A stretch of 64,000 nt of DNA, from positions 1 to 64,000 of the forward strand of contig CALVMT010000034.1 in the NCBI GenBank assembly GCA_944347775.1, read 5' to 3'. The notes beneath the pieces are model-generated. The model saw only the letters and a list, made by a program, of their open reading frames with translations. It searched no databases and had not been told where the DNA came from. Made by a program: the position numbers and the translations under genes. Shown here one piece after another: positions 17,777 to 28,300 of this stretch (the first letter of the stretch is position 1; each line of letters starts with the position of its first letter). This stretch comes from an uncultured Clostridia bacterium. Its GTDB lineage: Bacteria; Bacillota; Clostridia; Christensenellales; Christensenellaceae.

Positions 17777-19516
17777 ATGAAAAAGTTAGGAAAATTCTTT
17801 AAAGGTTATATTAAAGAAAGTATAGCCGGACCTTTTTTTAAATTGCTTGAAGCGACCTTCGAATTGTTAATTCCCTTGGTAATGGCTTCTATTATTGATC
17901 GTGGAGTTGCTAATAAGGATTCCAGTTATATCATACGAATGGGTATTGTCATGGTTGGCTGCGGATTGATAGGATTTGTTTGTACCTTGATTGCACAATA
18001 TTTTTCGGCCAAGGCGGCTGTTGGATTTGCTACAAAATTAAAACAAGCCTTGTTTGAGCATATCCAACTCTTTTCTTTTACAGAAATTGATGCAATAGGT
18101 TCATCAACATTAATTACTAGGCTAACAAGTGACATTAACCAAATACAAGCTGGATTGAATTTAACATTAAGATTATTTTTACGTTCTCCTTTTATTGTTT
18201 TTGGTTCTATGATTATGGCTTTTACAATTAATATAAAGGCGGCAATGATCTTTGTTGTGACAATTCCTTTGCTTTCTATTGTTGTTTTTGGCATCATGTT
18301 GCTCACTATGCCTATGTACAAAAAGGTACAAGAAAAGTTAGATATCACTTTAGGAATTACACGAGAAAACCTAAGCGGGGCAAGAGTAATACGTGCTTTT
18401 AACCAAGAAGAGGATGAAATAAATCGTTTTCACCAAGAACATAGTGAACTGACAAAATTGCAATTATTTGTTGGCAGATTATCTGCTTTAATGAATCCTT
18501 TGACTTATCTCATTATTAACTTGGCAACGCTGATTTTAATTTGGACAGGAGCCATACAGGTAAATAATGGTATTATATCACAAGGCGAATTAATTGCTTT
18601 GGTGAATTATATGTCTCAAATTTTAGTGGAGCTTATTAAATTAGCCAATCTGATTATCACAATAACAAAATCTTTGGCTTGTGCAAAGCGTGTTGCAGGA
18701 ATCTTTGAAATAAGTTCAAGTATGCAGCAAATGCAAAAAATGAACGAAAAAAATATTGAAGGACATCACAAAGATTATATTAAATTTGAACATGTTGATC
18801 TGATCTACAAAAATGCGGGTGGCGCATCATTAAGTGATATTAATTTTGAAGTGGAAAGAGGGCAAACAATCGGTATTATAGGAGGTACAGGGGCCGGGAA
18901 AAGTTCGCTTGTAAATTTGATTCCGCGTTTTTATGATGCAACAAATGGCAGAGTGCTAGTTGAAGGCATTGATGTAAAAAATTATTCTATAGAAGATCTT
19001 AGACAAAAAATAGGCATTGTTTTACAACGAGCTGTTTTATTTGCGGGATCCATCCGGGATAATATACGATGGGGGAAACCTGATGCAACTGATCAGGAGA
19101 TTATGACTGCATTACAAACAGCTCAGGCAGCAGAATTTGTGATGCAGAAAGAAAAAGGACTTGACGAAGAAATCACGCAGGGAGCAACAAACCTTTCCGG
19201 CGGTCAACGGCAACGACTGACTATTGCGAGAGCTTTAGTAAGAAAACCGGATATTTTAATTTTAGACGATAGTGCTTCAGCACTAGATTATGCAACAGAT
19301 GCAAAATTACGCCATGCAATTCGAAATATGGAAAATAAACCAACGGTTTTTATCGTATCACAACGAGCATCATCAATACAATATGCAGATAAAATTGTTG
19401 TCTTAGATGACGGTAAAATGGTTGATATTGGGACACATGAACAATTACTGCAGCGTTGCTCGATATATAAAGAGATCTATTATTCGCAATTTCCTAAGGA
19501 GGAGAATAATGATTAA
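17777..19516 (+). CDS. Heterodimeric ABC exporter, subunit with degenerate ATP site
   Basis: A half-transporter of 579 residues: an exporter-type membrane domain of six helices (about 1-315), then a nucleotide-binding domain. Walker A is GGTGAGKSS near residue 370 and the signature is LSGGQRQR near 473. Walker B ends in DD (ILDDSASALD), so the catalytic Glu is replaced by Asp. This is the pattern of the non-catalytic half of BmrCD/LmrCD-like exporters. The partner follows with an 8-base overlap. Such pumps export drugs, lipids or peptides; the substrate is unknown. Control by the divergent LysR gene is likely. Confidence 0.92.
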   Translation: MKKLGKFFKGYIKESIAGPFFKLLEATFELLIPLVMASIIDRGVANKDSSYIIRMGIVMVGCGLIGFVCTLIAQYFSAKAAVGFATKLKQALFEHIQLFSFTEIDAIGSSTLITRLTSDINQIQAGLNLTLRLFLRSPFIVFGSMIMAFTINIKAAMIFVVTIPLLSIVVFGIMLLTMPMYKKVQEKLDITLGITRENLSGARVIRAFNQEEDEINRFHQEHSELTKLQLFVGRLSALMNPLTYLIINLATLILIWTGAIQVNNGIISQGELIALVNYMSQILVELIKLANLIITITKSLACAKRVAGIFEISSSMQQMQKMNEKNIEGHHKDYIKFEHVDLIYKNAGGASLSDINFEVERGQTIGIIGGTGAGKSSLVNLIPRFYDATNGRVLVEGIDVKNYSIEDLRQKIGIVLQRAVLFAGSIRDNIRWGKPDATDQEIMTALQTAQAAEFVMQKEKGLDEEITQGATNLSGGQRQRLTIARALVRKPDILILDDSASALDYATDAKLRHAIRNMENKPTVFIVSQRASSIQYADKIVVLDDGKMVDIGTHEQLLQRCSIYKEIYYSQFPKEENND

Positions 19517-21257
19517 AAAAAATCAAAATCCACAGACTTTTTTACAAGTATTGCAGTATGTAAAAAAATATTGGCTTCTCATGCTTTGTTCAATCCTTTT
19601 CGCGGCTGCAACAGTTGCAATGACCTTGTATGTTCCTGTAATTACAGGAGATGCTATAGATTTGATTGTTAAAAAAGGATTGGTAAATTTTACGGAATTA
19701 TCTAAATTATTATTGCGCCTGGGTATCATTATCGGATCCACTGCAATAATGCAGTGGATTATGAATATGTGTAATAATAAAATTGTTTATCATGTAGTAC
19801 AAGATATCCGTACAGAAGCCTTTGAAAAATTGGAAAGGTTGCCTTTTCAATATATTGATACGCACCCGCATGGAGAAGTCGTTAGTAAAATTATTGCAGA
19901 CGTAGACCAATTTTCTGATGGGTTAATAATGGGCTTTACGCAGTTTTTTACTGGCGTTATTACAATACTTGGTACTCTCGGATTTATGTTTGCAATTGAT
20001 GCTGGAATTGCTTTGGCTGTTGTCATATTGACACCACTTTCATTATTTATTGCTAGTTTTATTGCTAAGCGTACTTATCACCTTTTTAAAGAACAAGCGG
20101 AAGTTCGTGCGGAACAAACTGGGCTTATCGATGAAATGATCGGCAATCAAAAGGTCGTGCAAGCGTACAGTCAACAGAAAAATGTGATAGAGCGATTTTC
20201 TGTAATCAATGATCGATTACAAAGTTGTTCATTAAAAGCAACTTTCTTTTCTTCTTTGGTGAATCCATCCACACGATTTGTTAATAGTAGCATTTATGCA
20301 ATAGTAGGCATTATAGGCGCTTTTTCTGTAGTAGGTGGAGGAATGACCGTCGGCATGCTTTCTAGTTTTTTAAGCTATTCAAGTCAATACACAAAGCCAT
20401 TTAATGAAATATCAGGTGTTGTAACTGAACTACAAAATGCCTTGGCTTGTGCTGCAAGAGTTTTTGCATTAATTAAGGAGAAAGAAGAAATTGCAGATAA
20501 GGAACCAGCAGAAGTAGTGGAACATTTTGACGGAACAGTTAGTTTAGAAAATGTTAATTTTTCTTATGTGCCAGAAAAAAAATTAATTGAGAATTTTAAC
20601 CTATCTGTTCAACCTGGCCAGCGAATTGCAATTGTAGGGCCTACAGGCTGTGGAAAAACAACAATTATTAACTTACTTATGCGTTTTTATGATGTAAATA
20701 GCGGCAGAATTAGAGTCAGTAATATAGATATTCGTGATATGAAAAGGCATAATCTGCGACAAGGTTATGGCATGGTTTTACAAGATACATGGTTACGCTC
20801 AGGGACTATTCGTGAAAATATTTGTATGGGTAAACCCAGCGCAACAGAAGAAGAAATGATTACTGCTGCAAAAGCAGCACATGCACATAGCTTTATTATG
20901 CGACTAAAAAACGGTTATGATACAAAAATTGCAGAAAACGGCGGTAATCTTTCCCAGGGTCAAAAACAATTATTATGTATTACTCGCGTTATGCTTTGTT
21001 TACCACCCATGTTAATTTTAGATGAGGCAACATCTTCTATTGATACAAGAACGGAAATTCGTATTCAACAGGCTTTTACACGCCTGATGGAAGGACGTAC
21101 AAGTTTTATTGTAGCACACCGCTTATCTACAATAAGAAATGCCGACTTAATTTTAGTAATGAAAGACGGCAATATTATAGAACAGGGGACCCATAAGCAA
21201 TTAATTGATAAAAATGGATTTTATGCTGAACTATATAATAGCCAATTTAAAATATGA
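19509..21257 (+). CDS. Heterodimeric ABC exporter, catalytic subunit
   Basis: The 582-residue partner of the preceding gene. The membrane domain is at about 30-320, Walker A is GPTGCGKTT, the signature is LSQGQKQ (Gln instead of the second Gly) and Walker B is LILDEATSSID with a proper catalytic Glu. Pairing of this LSQGQ signature with the partner's intact Walker A, and the reverse, gives one active and one degenerate ATP site, as known for this exporter type. The start is the ATG at 19509, after GGAGGAG, overlapping the end of the previous gene; an open extension upstream is shadow sequence. Confidence 0.92.
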   Translation: MIKKNQNPQTFLQVLQYVKKYWLLMLCSILFAAATVAMTLYVPVITGDAIDLIVKKGLVNFTELSKLLLRLGIIIGSTAIMQWIMNMCNNKIVYHVVQDIRTEAFEKLERLPFQYIDTHPHGEVVSKIIADVDQFSDGLIMGFTQFFTGVITILGTLGFMFAIDAGIALAVVILTPLSLFIASFIAKRTYHLFKEQAEVRAEQTGLIDEMIGNQKVVQAYSQQKNVIERFSVINDRLQSCSLKATFFSSLVNPSTRFVNSSIYAIVGIIGAFSVVGGGMTVGMLSSFLSYSSQYTKPFNEISGVVTELQNALACAARVFALIKEKEEIADKEPAEVVEHFDGTVSLENVNFSYVPEKKLIENFNLSVQPGQRIAIVGPTGCGKTTIINLLMRFYDVNSGRIRVSNIDIRDMKRHNLRQGYGMVLQDTWLRSGTIRENICMGKPSATEEEMITAAKAAHAHSFIMRLKNGYDTKIAENGGNLSQGQKQLLCITRVMLCLPPMLILDEATSSIDTRTEIRIQQAFTRLMEGRTSFIVAHRLSTIRNADLILVMKDGNIIEQGTHKQLIDKNGFYAELYNSQFKI

Positions 21258-21264
21258 ATTATAA

Positions 21265-21306
21265 AACAGCAGATCTTTTATAAAAGATCTGCTGTTCGCT
21301 TTTTTG
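21265..21306. terminator. Bidirectional terminator between ABC exporter and collagen-like gene
   Basis: A perfect inverted repeat built on AACAGCAGATCTTTT and its complement (21265-21296) is followed by CGCTTTTTT. It serves the plus-strand exporter. T residues in the opposite sense are fewer, but the same hairpin can end the collagen-like gene. Confidence 0.85.
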
Positions 21307-21311
21307 GAATT

Positions 21312-22106
<795 letters not shown>

Positions 22107-22165
22107 TTATATGCTCTCCTTTATCAGGCAGACAAATATTATTTTTAACCTCTGTCCTTTAGTAT

Positions 22166-22193
22166 TATCATATGTGGTTTTTCATCATTTTGT
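22166..22193 (-). promoter_or_regulatory. Possible SigK/SigE-type sporulation promoter of the collagen-like gene
   Basis: On the minus strand CATATGATA matches the CATANNNTA type -10 of mother-cell sigma factors, and an AC dinucleotide lies 17 bases upstream. It sits about 65 bases before the collagen-like start. The motif is short and AT-rich, so chance is a real alternative. Confidence 0.3.
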
Positions 22194-23284
22194 TATTCTT
22201 TTTGAAGAGTATCCGAAAGATCTTTTGACAAAAAGAAATTTTTATTGTATAAATATTCCTCGCCATACGGTTTATATTCGCCGGCACGATTATTGTAATC
22301 AATTGATTTTGCAATATCACCTAAGTGATAATAGCAATTACATAATGCAATACATGGCGTATACGTATAACAATCAGGGATCATAAAAGCTCCTGATCGT
22401 ATACGTGGTTCAGTTTCTAGAGCAATCTGATACCAATATGCAGCAATTTGATAAGATTTCTTTTCAAGAAAGTATTTGCCGATATCACAACAAATTTCTG
22501 CACGGGGAATATCATATGCAAAACTTTTAAACAACGCTTTTATTCTTTCTTCAGGCTCGTTTAATGCTGAATAACAATAGGAAAGAAGGCGGCAGGCTTC
22601 TATATTATTTTCAATCCACCCTTTATTTGATTTAAGAAAATAGATAAATTCTGCCTTGGCACAAACATAATTACGGTGATGGTATAACTCTTTTGCATAA
22701 TAAAATTGGTCTCGGGGAGAAAGAGATATCCCTTCACTTATCTTTTTTAAATAAATAGATAAGTTGCGCATTGGATTACTTTTTTCTCTTTGATGGAGAA
22801 CTTTTATATCGGTATAGATAATATTTCCGAATGGTTGAATACACTCATGGATAAAACCCTTCCATAAAGCTTTGGACGTATTTTTAATTAGGCGTTCTCG
22901 ATAAAAAGATAAAATTGGATTACCATGATCATCTGAAGCATATTGATATTTCATCATAACAACATCGATGTTATTTGGCAACGTTTGCTTTATTTGAAGC
23001 AGTTTTTGCGCTTCCGACTCTGCAATAACATCATCAGCATCTAGCCACAGGCAATATTCCATAGACGCTTTGGAAAATGAATAATTCCTTGCTGCCGCAA
23101 AATCGTCTATCCATTGATAATCAAAAATTTGTTTTGTATATTTTCCTGCAATTTGTTTTGTATTATCACTACTTCCAGTATCGACAATAATAATTTCATC
23201 AACCAATCCCTCAACAGAACTTAAGCATCGATCTAAAACGGCTTCCTCGTTTTTCACAATCATACAAAGACTTATGGTAATCAT
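22193..23284 (-). CDS. Family 2 glycosyltransferase with TPR-like C-terminal region
   Basis: A 363-residue cytoplasmic glycosyltransferase. Residues 1-230 are a GT-A domain: ISLCMIVKNEE, VDEIIIVDTGSSDNT and the metal-binding LDADD. The C-terminal third (about 230-340) has helical repeats (YAKELYHHRNYVCAKAEFIY in part, KYFLEKKSYQIAAYWYQIAL) that look like TPR units. This layout is common in Firmicutes enzymes that glycosylate proteins or small peptides. The gene is 89 bases upstream of the collagen-like gene on the same strand, so glycosylation of its Thr residues is a reasonable inference. AGAGGA precedes the ATG. Confidence 0.88.
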   Translation of the reverse strand: MITISLCMIVKNEEAVLDRCLSSVEGLVDEIIIVDTGSSDNTKQIAGKYTKQIFDYQWIDDFAAARNYSFSKASMEYCLWLDADDVIAESEAQKLLQIKQTLPNNIDVVMMKYQYASDDHGNPILSFYRERLIKNTSKALWKGFIHECIQPFGNIIYTDIKVLHQREKSNPMRNLSIYLKKISEGISLSPRDQFYYAKELYHHRNYVCAKAEFIYFLKSNKGWIENNIEACRLLSYCYSALNEPEERIKALFKSFAYDIPRAEICCDIGKYFLEKKSYQIAAYWYQIALETEPRIRSGAFMIPDCYTYTPCIALCNCYYHLGDIAKSIDYNNRAGEYKPYGEEYLYNKNFFLSKDLSDTLQKE

Positions 23285-23400
23285 AAATTTTCCTCTTATT
23301 ATAAATTTTTACTGCCTTTTATAATATTATGAAAAAAAACAAAAAAAGTGAAAATCTTATTTCTGATATTTAAAAATTAAATAAATCAAAAGAAAAAGGC

Positions 23401-23429
23401 TTGATTTTTTTTTATAGATTAGTTATAAT
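23401..23429 (+). promoter_or_regulatory. Promoter of tRNA-Pro
   Basis: TTGATT at 23401-23406, a 17-base spacer and TATAAT at 23424-23429, 28 bases before the mature tRNA end. Confidence 0.65.
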
Positions 23430-23456
23430 GATCTCCGCATGGTGTTAATTAAGTTT

Positions 23457-23533
23457 CTGGGTATGGCGCAGTTTGGTAGCGTGCTTGAATGGGGTTCAAG
23501 AGGCCGGAGGTTCAAATCCTCTTACCCAGACCA
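23457..23533 (+). tRNA. tRNA-Pro (anticodon GGG)
   Basis: A 77-base cloverleaf. The acceptor stem CTGGGTA / TACCCAG is followed by A and an encoded CCA. The D arm GCGC / GCGT has loop AGTTTGGTA. The anticodon stem CTTGA / TCAAG has loop ATGGGGT, which reads GGG. The T arm contains GGTTCAAATCC. It decodes CCC and CCU proline codons. It is a single gene with its own promoter and terminator. Confidence 0.96.
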
Positions 23534-23537
23534 TTGG

Positions 23538-23570
23538 AATCAGGATGCCTTTTGGCATCCTGATTTTATT
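23538..23570 (+). terminator. Intrinsic terminator after tRNA-Pro
   Basis: AATCAGGATGCC and GGCATCCTGATT enclose a four-base T loop, followed by TTATTTG. It begins five bases after the tRNA. Confidence 0.8.
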
Positions 23571-23574
23571 TGTG

Positions 23575-23765
23575 CGGATAAAATTAAAAGGAACTAGAAC
23601 ACGAGATGGCACGAGAGTAGTGAAAGGCTCCAGTAGAGTGTTGAACAACGAGTGGTCCGAAGTGACCGAAAAGGGAACTGAGGAAAAAGAACGCATGAAA
23701 TGCGTACGGTTAAATCTCCCATTGCACACCAAAGTCCTGCATGTCTAAACATGTAGGACTTTCTT
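23575..23765 (+). other. Hairpin-rich non-coding stretch ending in a terminator-like stem
   Basis: About 190 bases with no convincing gene between the tRNA terminator and the TetR gene. It contains a perfect small hairpin ACGCAT-gaa-ATGCGT near 23692-23706, a GGTC / GACC pair near 23655-23670, and at the end a 14-base stem AAAGTCCTGCATGT / ACATGTAGGACTTT (23731-23762) followed by C and T residues. It is less AT-rich than its surroundings. It could be an unrecognised small RNA or a decayed element. The open frames across it on both strands run through the tRNA and are not believable genes. Confidence 0.35.
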
Positions 23766-23877
23766 AACAAGTAGCATATTCTAAAGTAAACATCAAATTT
23801 ATTATGCTAATTGAGTTTTGATAAAATATTTATAGGAATTCATAATGTATAATTAAGGTACTATAAATTTGTTGATT

Positions 23878-24453
23878 TTATATATTAAACCCATATAATC
23901 CATAGTTTGTAATTTTTAATACAAGTTCGGCAATTTCTTTTGAGGGTTTTTCAAGACCGTCCTTAAGCCACTTTTGAATTATCCCGACACTTCCTGCAAC
24001 AGCGAAAGCATAGATATATTCAGCATCCTGGTGTGCAAGTGATTTATTTAACGTCCATGCAGATATGCATTGTTGGCGTACAATATACATCACTTGATTT
24101 CTAAAATTATCATCTTCATTCTCGCATAATAAAATGGTACAAATTTCTGCATTTGATTTGATGTACTCAAAAATCTGTTCTAGAACTTCAACCGACATAT
24201 CTGCAGTACTGGAAAAAGCGTAATTATCCAAATATTGATTAATTTCGTCAATTAACTCTTGTTCTATTTGATGCAAAAGGTCGTATGGATCGGTATAGTG
24301 CGCATAAAAGGTCGCACGATTAATATCTGCTTTTTCACAAATTTCTTTTATTGTAATTTTTGAAAGAGGCTTTATTTTTAATAAATTAATAAAACTTTCT
24401 TTTAAAACCATCTTTGTATATTTTACTCGACGATCATTTTTGTTGTTCCTCAT
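23878..24453 (-). CDS. TetR/AcrR-family transcriptional regulator
   Basis: A 191-residue TetR-type repressor. The DNA-binding helix-turn-helix is near residues 30-55: ITIKEICEKADINRATFYAH with YTDPYDLL. The C-terminal ligand domain is not diagnostic. The gene is divergent from the ABC ATPase/FtsX-type permease pair, with a 26-base palindrome in the shared 177-base space, so it probably represses itself and the transporter. GAGGT lies seven bases before the ATG. The inducer is unknown. Confidence 0.92.
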   Translation of the reverse strand: MRNNKNDRRVKYTKMVLKESFINLLKIKPLSKITIKEICEKADINRATFYAHYTDPYDLLHQIEQELIDEINQYLDNYAFSSTADMSVEVLEQIFEYIKSNAEICTILLCENEDDNFRNQVMYIVRQQCISAWTLNKSLAHQDAEYIYAFAVAGSVGIIQKWLKDGLEKPSKEIAELVLKITNYGLYGFNI

Positions 24454-24486
24454 CTATTTTACCTCATTCATAAAAAGTTTAAAATT

Positions 24487-24512
24487 AAAAGTGTTATTTA
24501 ATAAACACTTTT
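24487..24512. promoter_or_regulatory. Probable TetR operator (inverted repeat)
   Basis: Perfect 9-base arms AAAAGTGTT / AACACTTTT with an 8-base AT spacer. On the minus strand TTGACG (24513-24518) abuts the repeat, so it lies where the spacer and -10 of the TetR gene promoter would be. Confidence 0.6.
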
Positions 24513-24556
24513 CGTCAATAATGTTGTAGAATTAACATCAACTAAATATCTGCTTG

Positions 24557-24585
24557 TTGAAATATAAGCATAATGAAAATATACT
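24557..24585 (+). promoter_or_regulatory. Promoter of the ABC ATPase / FtsX-type permease operon
   Basis: TTGAAA at 24557-24562, a 17-base spacer and TATACT at 24580-24585, 45 bases before the start codon. Confidence 0.6.
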
Positions 24586-24630
24586 AGAATTGTGATATAT
24601 AGTCAACATTGTGTATAAAAAAGAGGGAAT

Positions 24631-25329
24631 ATGTCATATATTGAGTTTGAAAATGTAAAAAAAGAATATCGTGCGGGAGATATTAGCGTAGTTGCACTAG
24701 AACATTGTTCTTTTACAATTGAAAAGGGCGAGTTGGTTGTCGTTTTAGGCCCCTCTGGAGCAGGAAAAACAACGGTACTGAACTTGCTTGGAGGAATGGA
24801 TCGAGTTACCGAAGGAAAAATTCTTGTTGATGGTGTTAGAATAGATCAATACAAATCAAAAGAGCTGACAACATATCGCCGCCATGACATTGGATTTGTA
24901 TTTCAGTTTTATAATTTAGTCCAGAATTTAACTGCTTTGGAGAATGTTGAATTGGCGTGCCAAATTTGTAAAGAAGCATTTGATCCTCAAAAAATTTTAG
25001 CGCAAGTAGGATTAGAAGACCGAATGAAAAATTTCCCGGCACAATTATCTGGCGGGGAACAACAAAGAGTAGCAATTGCAAGGGCAATAGCAAAAAATCC
25101 AAAATTGCTATTATGTGATGAACCAACGGGTGCTCTAGATAGTAATACAGGGAAACGCATTGTCGCTCTATTACAAAAAACTTGCAAAGAAATGGGAATG
25201 ACAACAATAATTATTACTCATAATGCGGCGATATCTATTATTGCAGATAAGGTAATCCGCATGAAAAACGGTATGGTGCAAGAGGTTATATGTCAAAGTG
25301 CGGGAAATGTTGAAGAGATTGTGTGGTGA
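24631..25329 (+). CDS. ABC transporter ATP-binding protein, MacB/LolD type
   Basis: A stand-alone ATPase of 232 residues. Walker A is GPSGAGKTT near residue 41, then the Q-loop region FVFQFYNL, signature LSGGEQQR near 137, Walker B LLLCDEPTGALD and the switch His in IITHN. The sequence type (YRAGDISVVALEHCSF, MDRVTEGKI) is that of MacB/LolD ATPases that power FtsX-like permeases rather than substrate channels. The permease gene follows within nine bases. A role in peptide resistance, lipoprotein release or cell-envelope stress is possible; the cargo is unknown. Confidence 0.93.
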   Translation: MSYIEFENVKKEYRAGDISVVALEHCSFTIEKGELVVVLGPSGAGKTTVLNLLGGMDRVTEGKILVDGVRIDQYKSKELTTYRRHDIGFVFQFYNLVQNLTALENVELACQICKEAFDPQKILAQVGLEDRMKNFPAQLSGGEQQRVAIARAIAKNPKLLLCDEPTGALDSNTGKRIVALLQKTCKEMGMTTIIITHNAAISIIADKVIRMKNGMVQEVICQSAGNVEEIVW

Positions 25330-25337
25330 AGGAAATC

Positions 25338-28300
25338 ATGTTATTAAAAAATGCGGCCCTTAAGGTAAAAAAATCTTTTGGGAGATTTTTCTCATTGTTA
25401 GTTATTGTTGCTGTCGGGGTGGGTTTTTTTGCAGGAATACGTTCATCAGCACCTGATATTGCTGATTCAGTATATTCGTATTATTTTAATTCACGCTTAT
25501 TTGATCTAAAAGTGATTAGTACAATGGGGTTAACTCAAGAAGATGCGGATGCAATCAGCAAGTTATCTCTTGTCGACGGTGCTGAAGCAACCTATTCCTT
25601 AGATGTGCTTTCAGATGGCCAGGCTATCCGAGTTTATGCCATAACTGATCAGATAGATAAGGTAGAACTTATAGATGGGCGGATGCCTGAAAACGATAAA
25701 GAATGTTTGGCCGATGCAGAAGTTTATCAGGTAGGAGATCAGGTTGTTTTAGATGATATTGATTCTAACTTGAGATATAGCGAATATACAGTTGTCGGTA
25801 CTGTACATTCGCCTGTTTATATTTTTCGAGAATATGGAATAGCCGGAGTAGGAAACGGAAAACTATCTTCATTTATCTTTATTAGTAAAGAAGATTTTCT
25901 TTTGGATTATTATACAGAAATATTAATCTATAATTCTCTGGCTCAGGAAGCAGAAATTTATTCCGAAGAATATCAAAATACAGTAGATGATCTTGAAAAT
26001 CAATTAAAAGAAATTCAGTCTTTACAGGAAAATAATCGTTATCAAGAATTATTAGAAGAAGGGAAAAATGAGATTCTCGAGGCTGAAGAGGAACTTGAAC
26101 AAACTAAAAAAGAAACAAAACAGACTTTGGCAGATGTAAAAAAACAATTGGATGAAGGAAAAGCAGAGCTGGATTATGCTTTGGATGAGTTAAATGTTGC
26201 AACAATACAGTTAGATCAAGCAGAGGAGCAGGGAAAGAAGGAGTTTCAATTAGGTAAAGAAAAGTTGGAAACAGCTTTTAGGGAAATAAACTCGTTGTTT
26301 GAACAACAGGGAATACAGAATGTTTCTGTAATTGATAATATACTTGAGCAATTGCAAAGTGAAATAGACAGAATAAGTCAACTGCTTGAGCAATATTCAC
26401 CAGATAGCCCTTTGTATCAGCAGATTAGTGATCAAATCCAATATTATACTGAACGCTATGAAGTTTTATATGGTATTGAACAGTCTTGGAATTTGTTGGA
26501 AGAAAAATTGAGTTCTATAGAAAACAAGAGACAAGAACTGGAAACAGAACTTGAAAACCATGGGATATCTTTAACAGATTTGCCAAACAAAATAGCTGCA
26601 CAAGATCAAGAATTGCAGGAAATGAAAAATCGTCTTCATGATCTTCCGGAGGAAAGTGAAGAATATGCAGAATTAGAAGCAGAAATTTTACAGAAAAGCA
26701 ATTTAATCAATACATTAGAAGGTATTGTAGAAAAAAATAAGCAGTTAGACACAGAAAAAAATGATATTGATATTGAAAAAGACACACTGTTGCAGCAGGC
26801 TTATCAAGAAGGAGTCCAATTATCGGAATTATCAGAAAATTTAGATGAAATACAGGGAAAACTTGATGAATTATATTTACAACAAGATGCATTAACATCG
26901 GAAAGTGAAGAATATCAGGCTTTACTAGCACAATATCAATTGTATAATAAGCAATATGAAAATTTATCTGCCTTAAACACTTCTTATCAAGAAATTAATG
27001 AACAAAAAAATGAATTAGATAAAAAACAGCAAGAATTTGAAAATGAGATTAAGAGAGCGCGCGAACAATTACAAATTGCTAATGACGAACTAGAAATAAA
27101 ACAGAATGAATTGCAGGAAGCATATCAAACATATGAAATAAATTTACAAAATGCAGATGAGGAATTCGCAAGCGCGCAAGAAGAGATTAATGACGCTTAT
27201 GAAGAATTATCAAATATTTCTTATCCGCAATGGTATATTCAAGGGAGGGAAAGCCTATCCGGATATAGTGAACTGGAAGAGGACATAGAAAAAGTAGAAC
27301 TGATTGCAGGAATTCTTCCGATTTTTTTTATGTTAATTGCTGCGTTAATGAGTTTAAATACTATGACACGTATGATAGAAGAAGAACGTGGAGAACTAGG
27401 TATACTTGCTTCGCTTGGTTATGGAAAAGGAAAAATCCTATGGATGTATTTGCTGTATGTTTTGATTGCATCTATTATCGGAGTAATTAGTGGTTTTTTT
27501 GTAGGATGCAGACTGATCCCGGAAATTGTATATTCTTGTTATCAAGCAAATTATATTTTACCTGCACTTCAGATTAAATATGATGTCGGTACGTTAACGA
27601 TAATATTAGTATGTGCTCTTGGATTAATGATGGCAGTTACAATTGGGGTATGTTTAAGAGAATTGAAAAATGCACCGGCAACTTTATTGCGCCCATTACC
27701 GCCAAAAAAAGGACAGGCAATTTTTCTTGAAAAAATCTCGTTTTTATGGAAAAGATTTTCCTTTATTTGGAAAGTAACATTGCGCAATATATTTAGGTAT
27801 AAAAAACGTGTATTCATGACTATTGTGGGAATATCCGGGTGTACTGCGATTTTATTAACTGGTTTTGGAATACGCGATAGTATCGACGGCATAGCGCAAT
27901 TACAGTATAATGACATATTCCAATATGATAGTCTAATCTACTTAACAGAAGAAGAAACTGAATTGACAACGGGTCTTCAAGATATGTTGCTAAGCGAAGG
28001 AATTGAAAACCCTCTTTTACTCTATCAATCGACATTTATTTGTGAAGGTAATACTGGAAAACCTCAGAACGTTTATTTAGTTGTTCCGGAAAAAGAAAAA
28101 TTATTTAAACAATATTTTAATTTAACGGATGTGATAACAGAGAATAATTTAGATTTACCTGACGATTGCGTGGTCATTACACAAAAATTGGCCGATCTAC
28201 TCTCCCTGGACGTAGATAGTGAATTTCAAATTCGGGATACCGAAGGGAATGTATATACTTTATCTGTGGGAGCAATAACAAAAAATTATATTATGCATTA

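Noticed and set aside
19407..19508. N-terminal extension of the second ABC exporter subunit into the preceding gene
   Set aside because: It would overlap the first subunit by over 100 bases, and the good ribosome binding site points to the ATG at 19509.
23496..23732. Minus-strand open frame ending in VRGFEPPAS
   Set aside because: The end is simply the antisense of the tRNA; frames of this kind are common false genes at tRNA loci.
23473..23748. Plus-strand open frame of 91 codons across tRNA-Pro and the following hairpins
   Set aside because: It starts inside the tRNA, crosses the terminator and has no ribosome binding site or recognisable domain.
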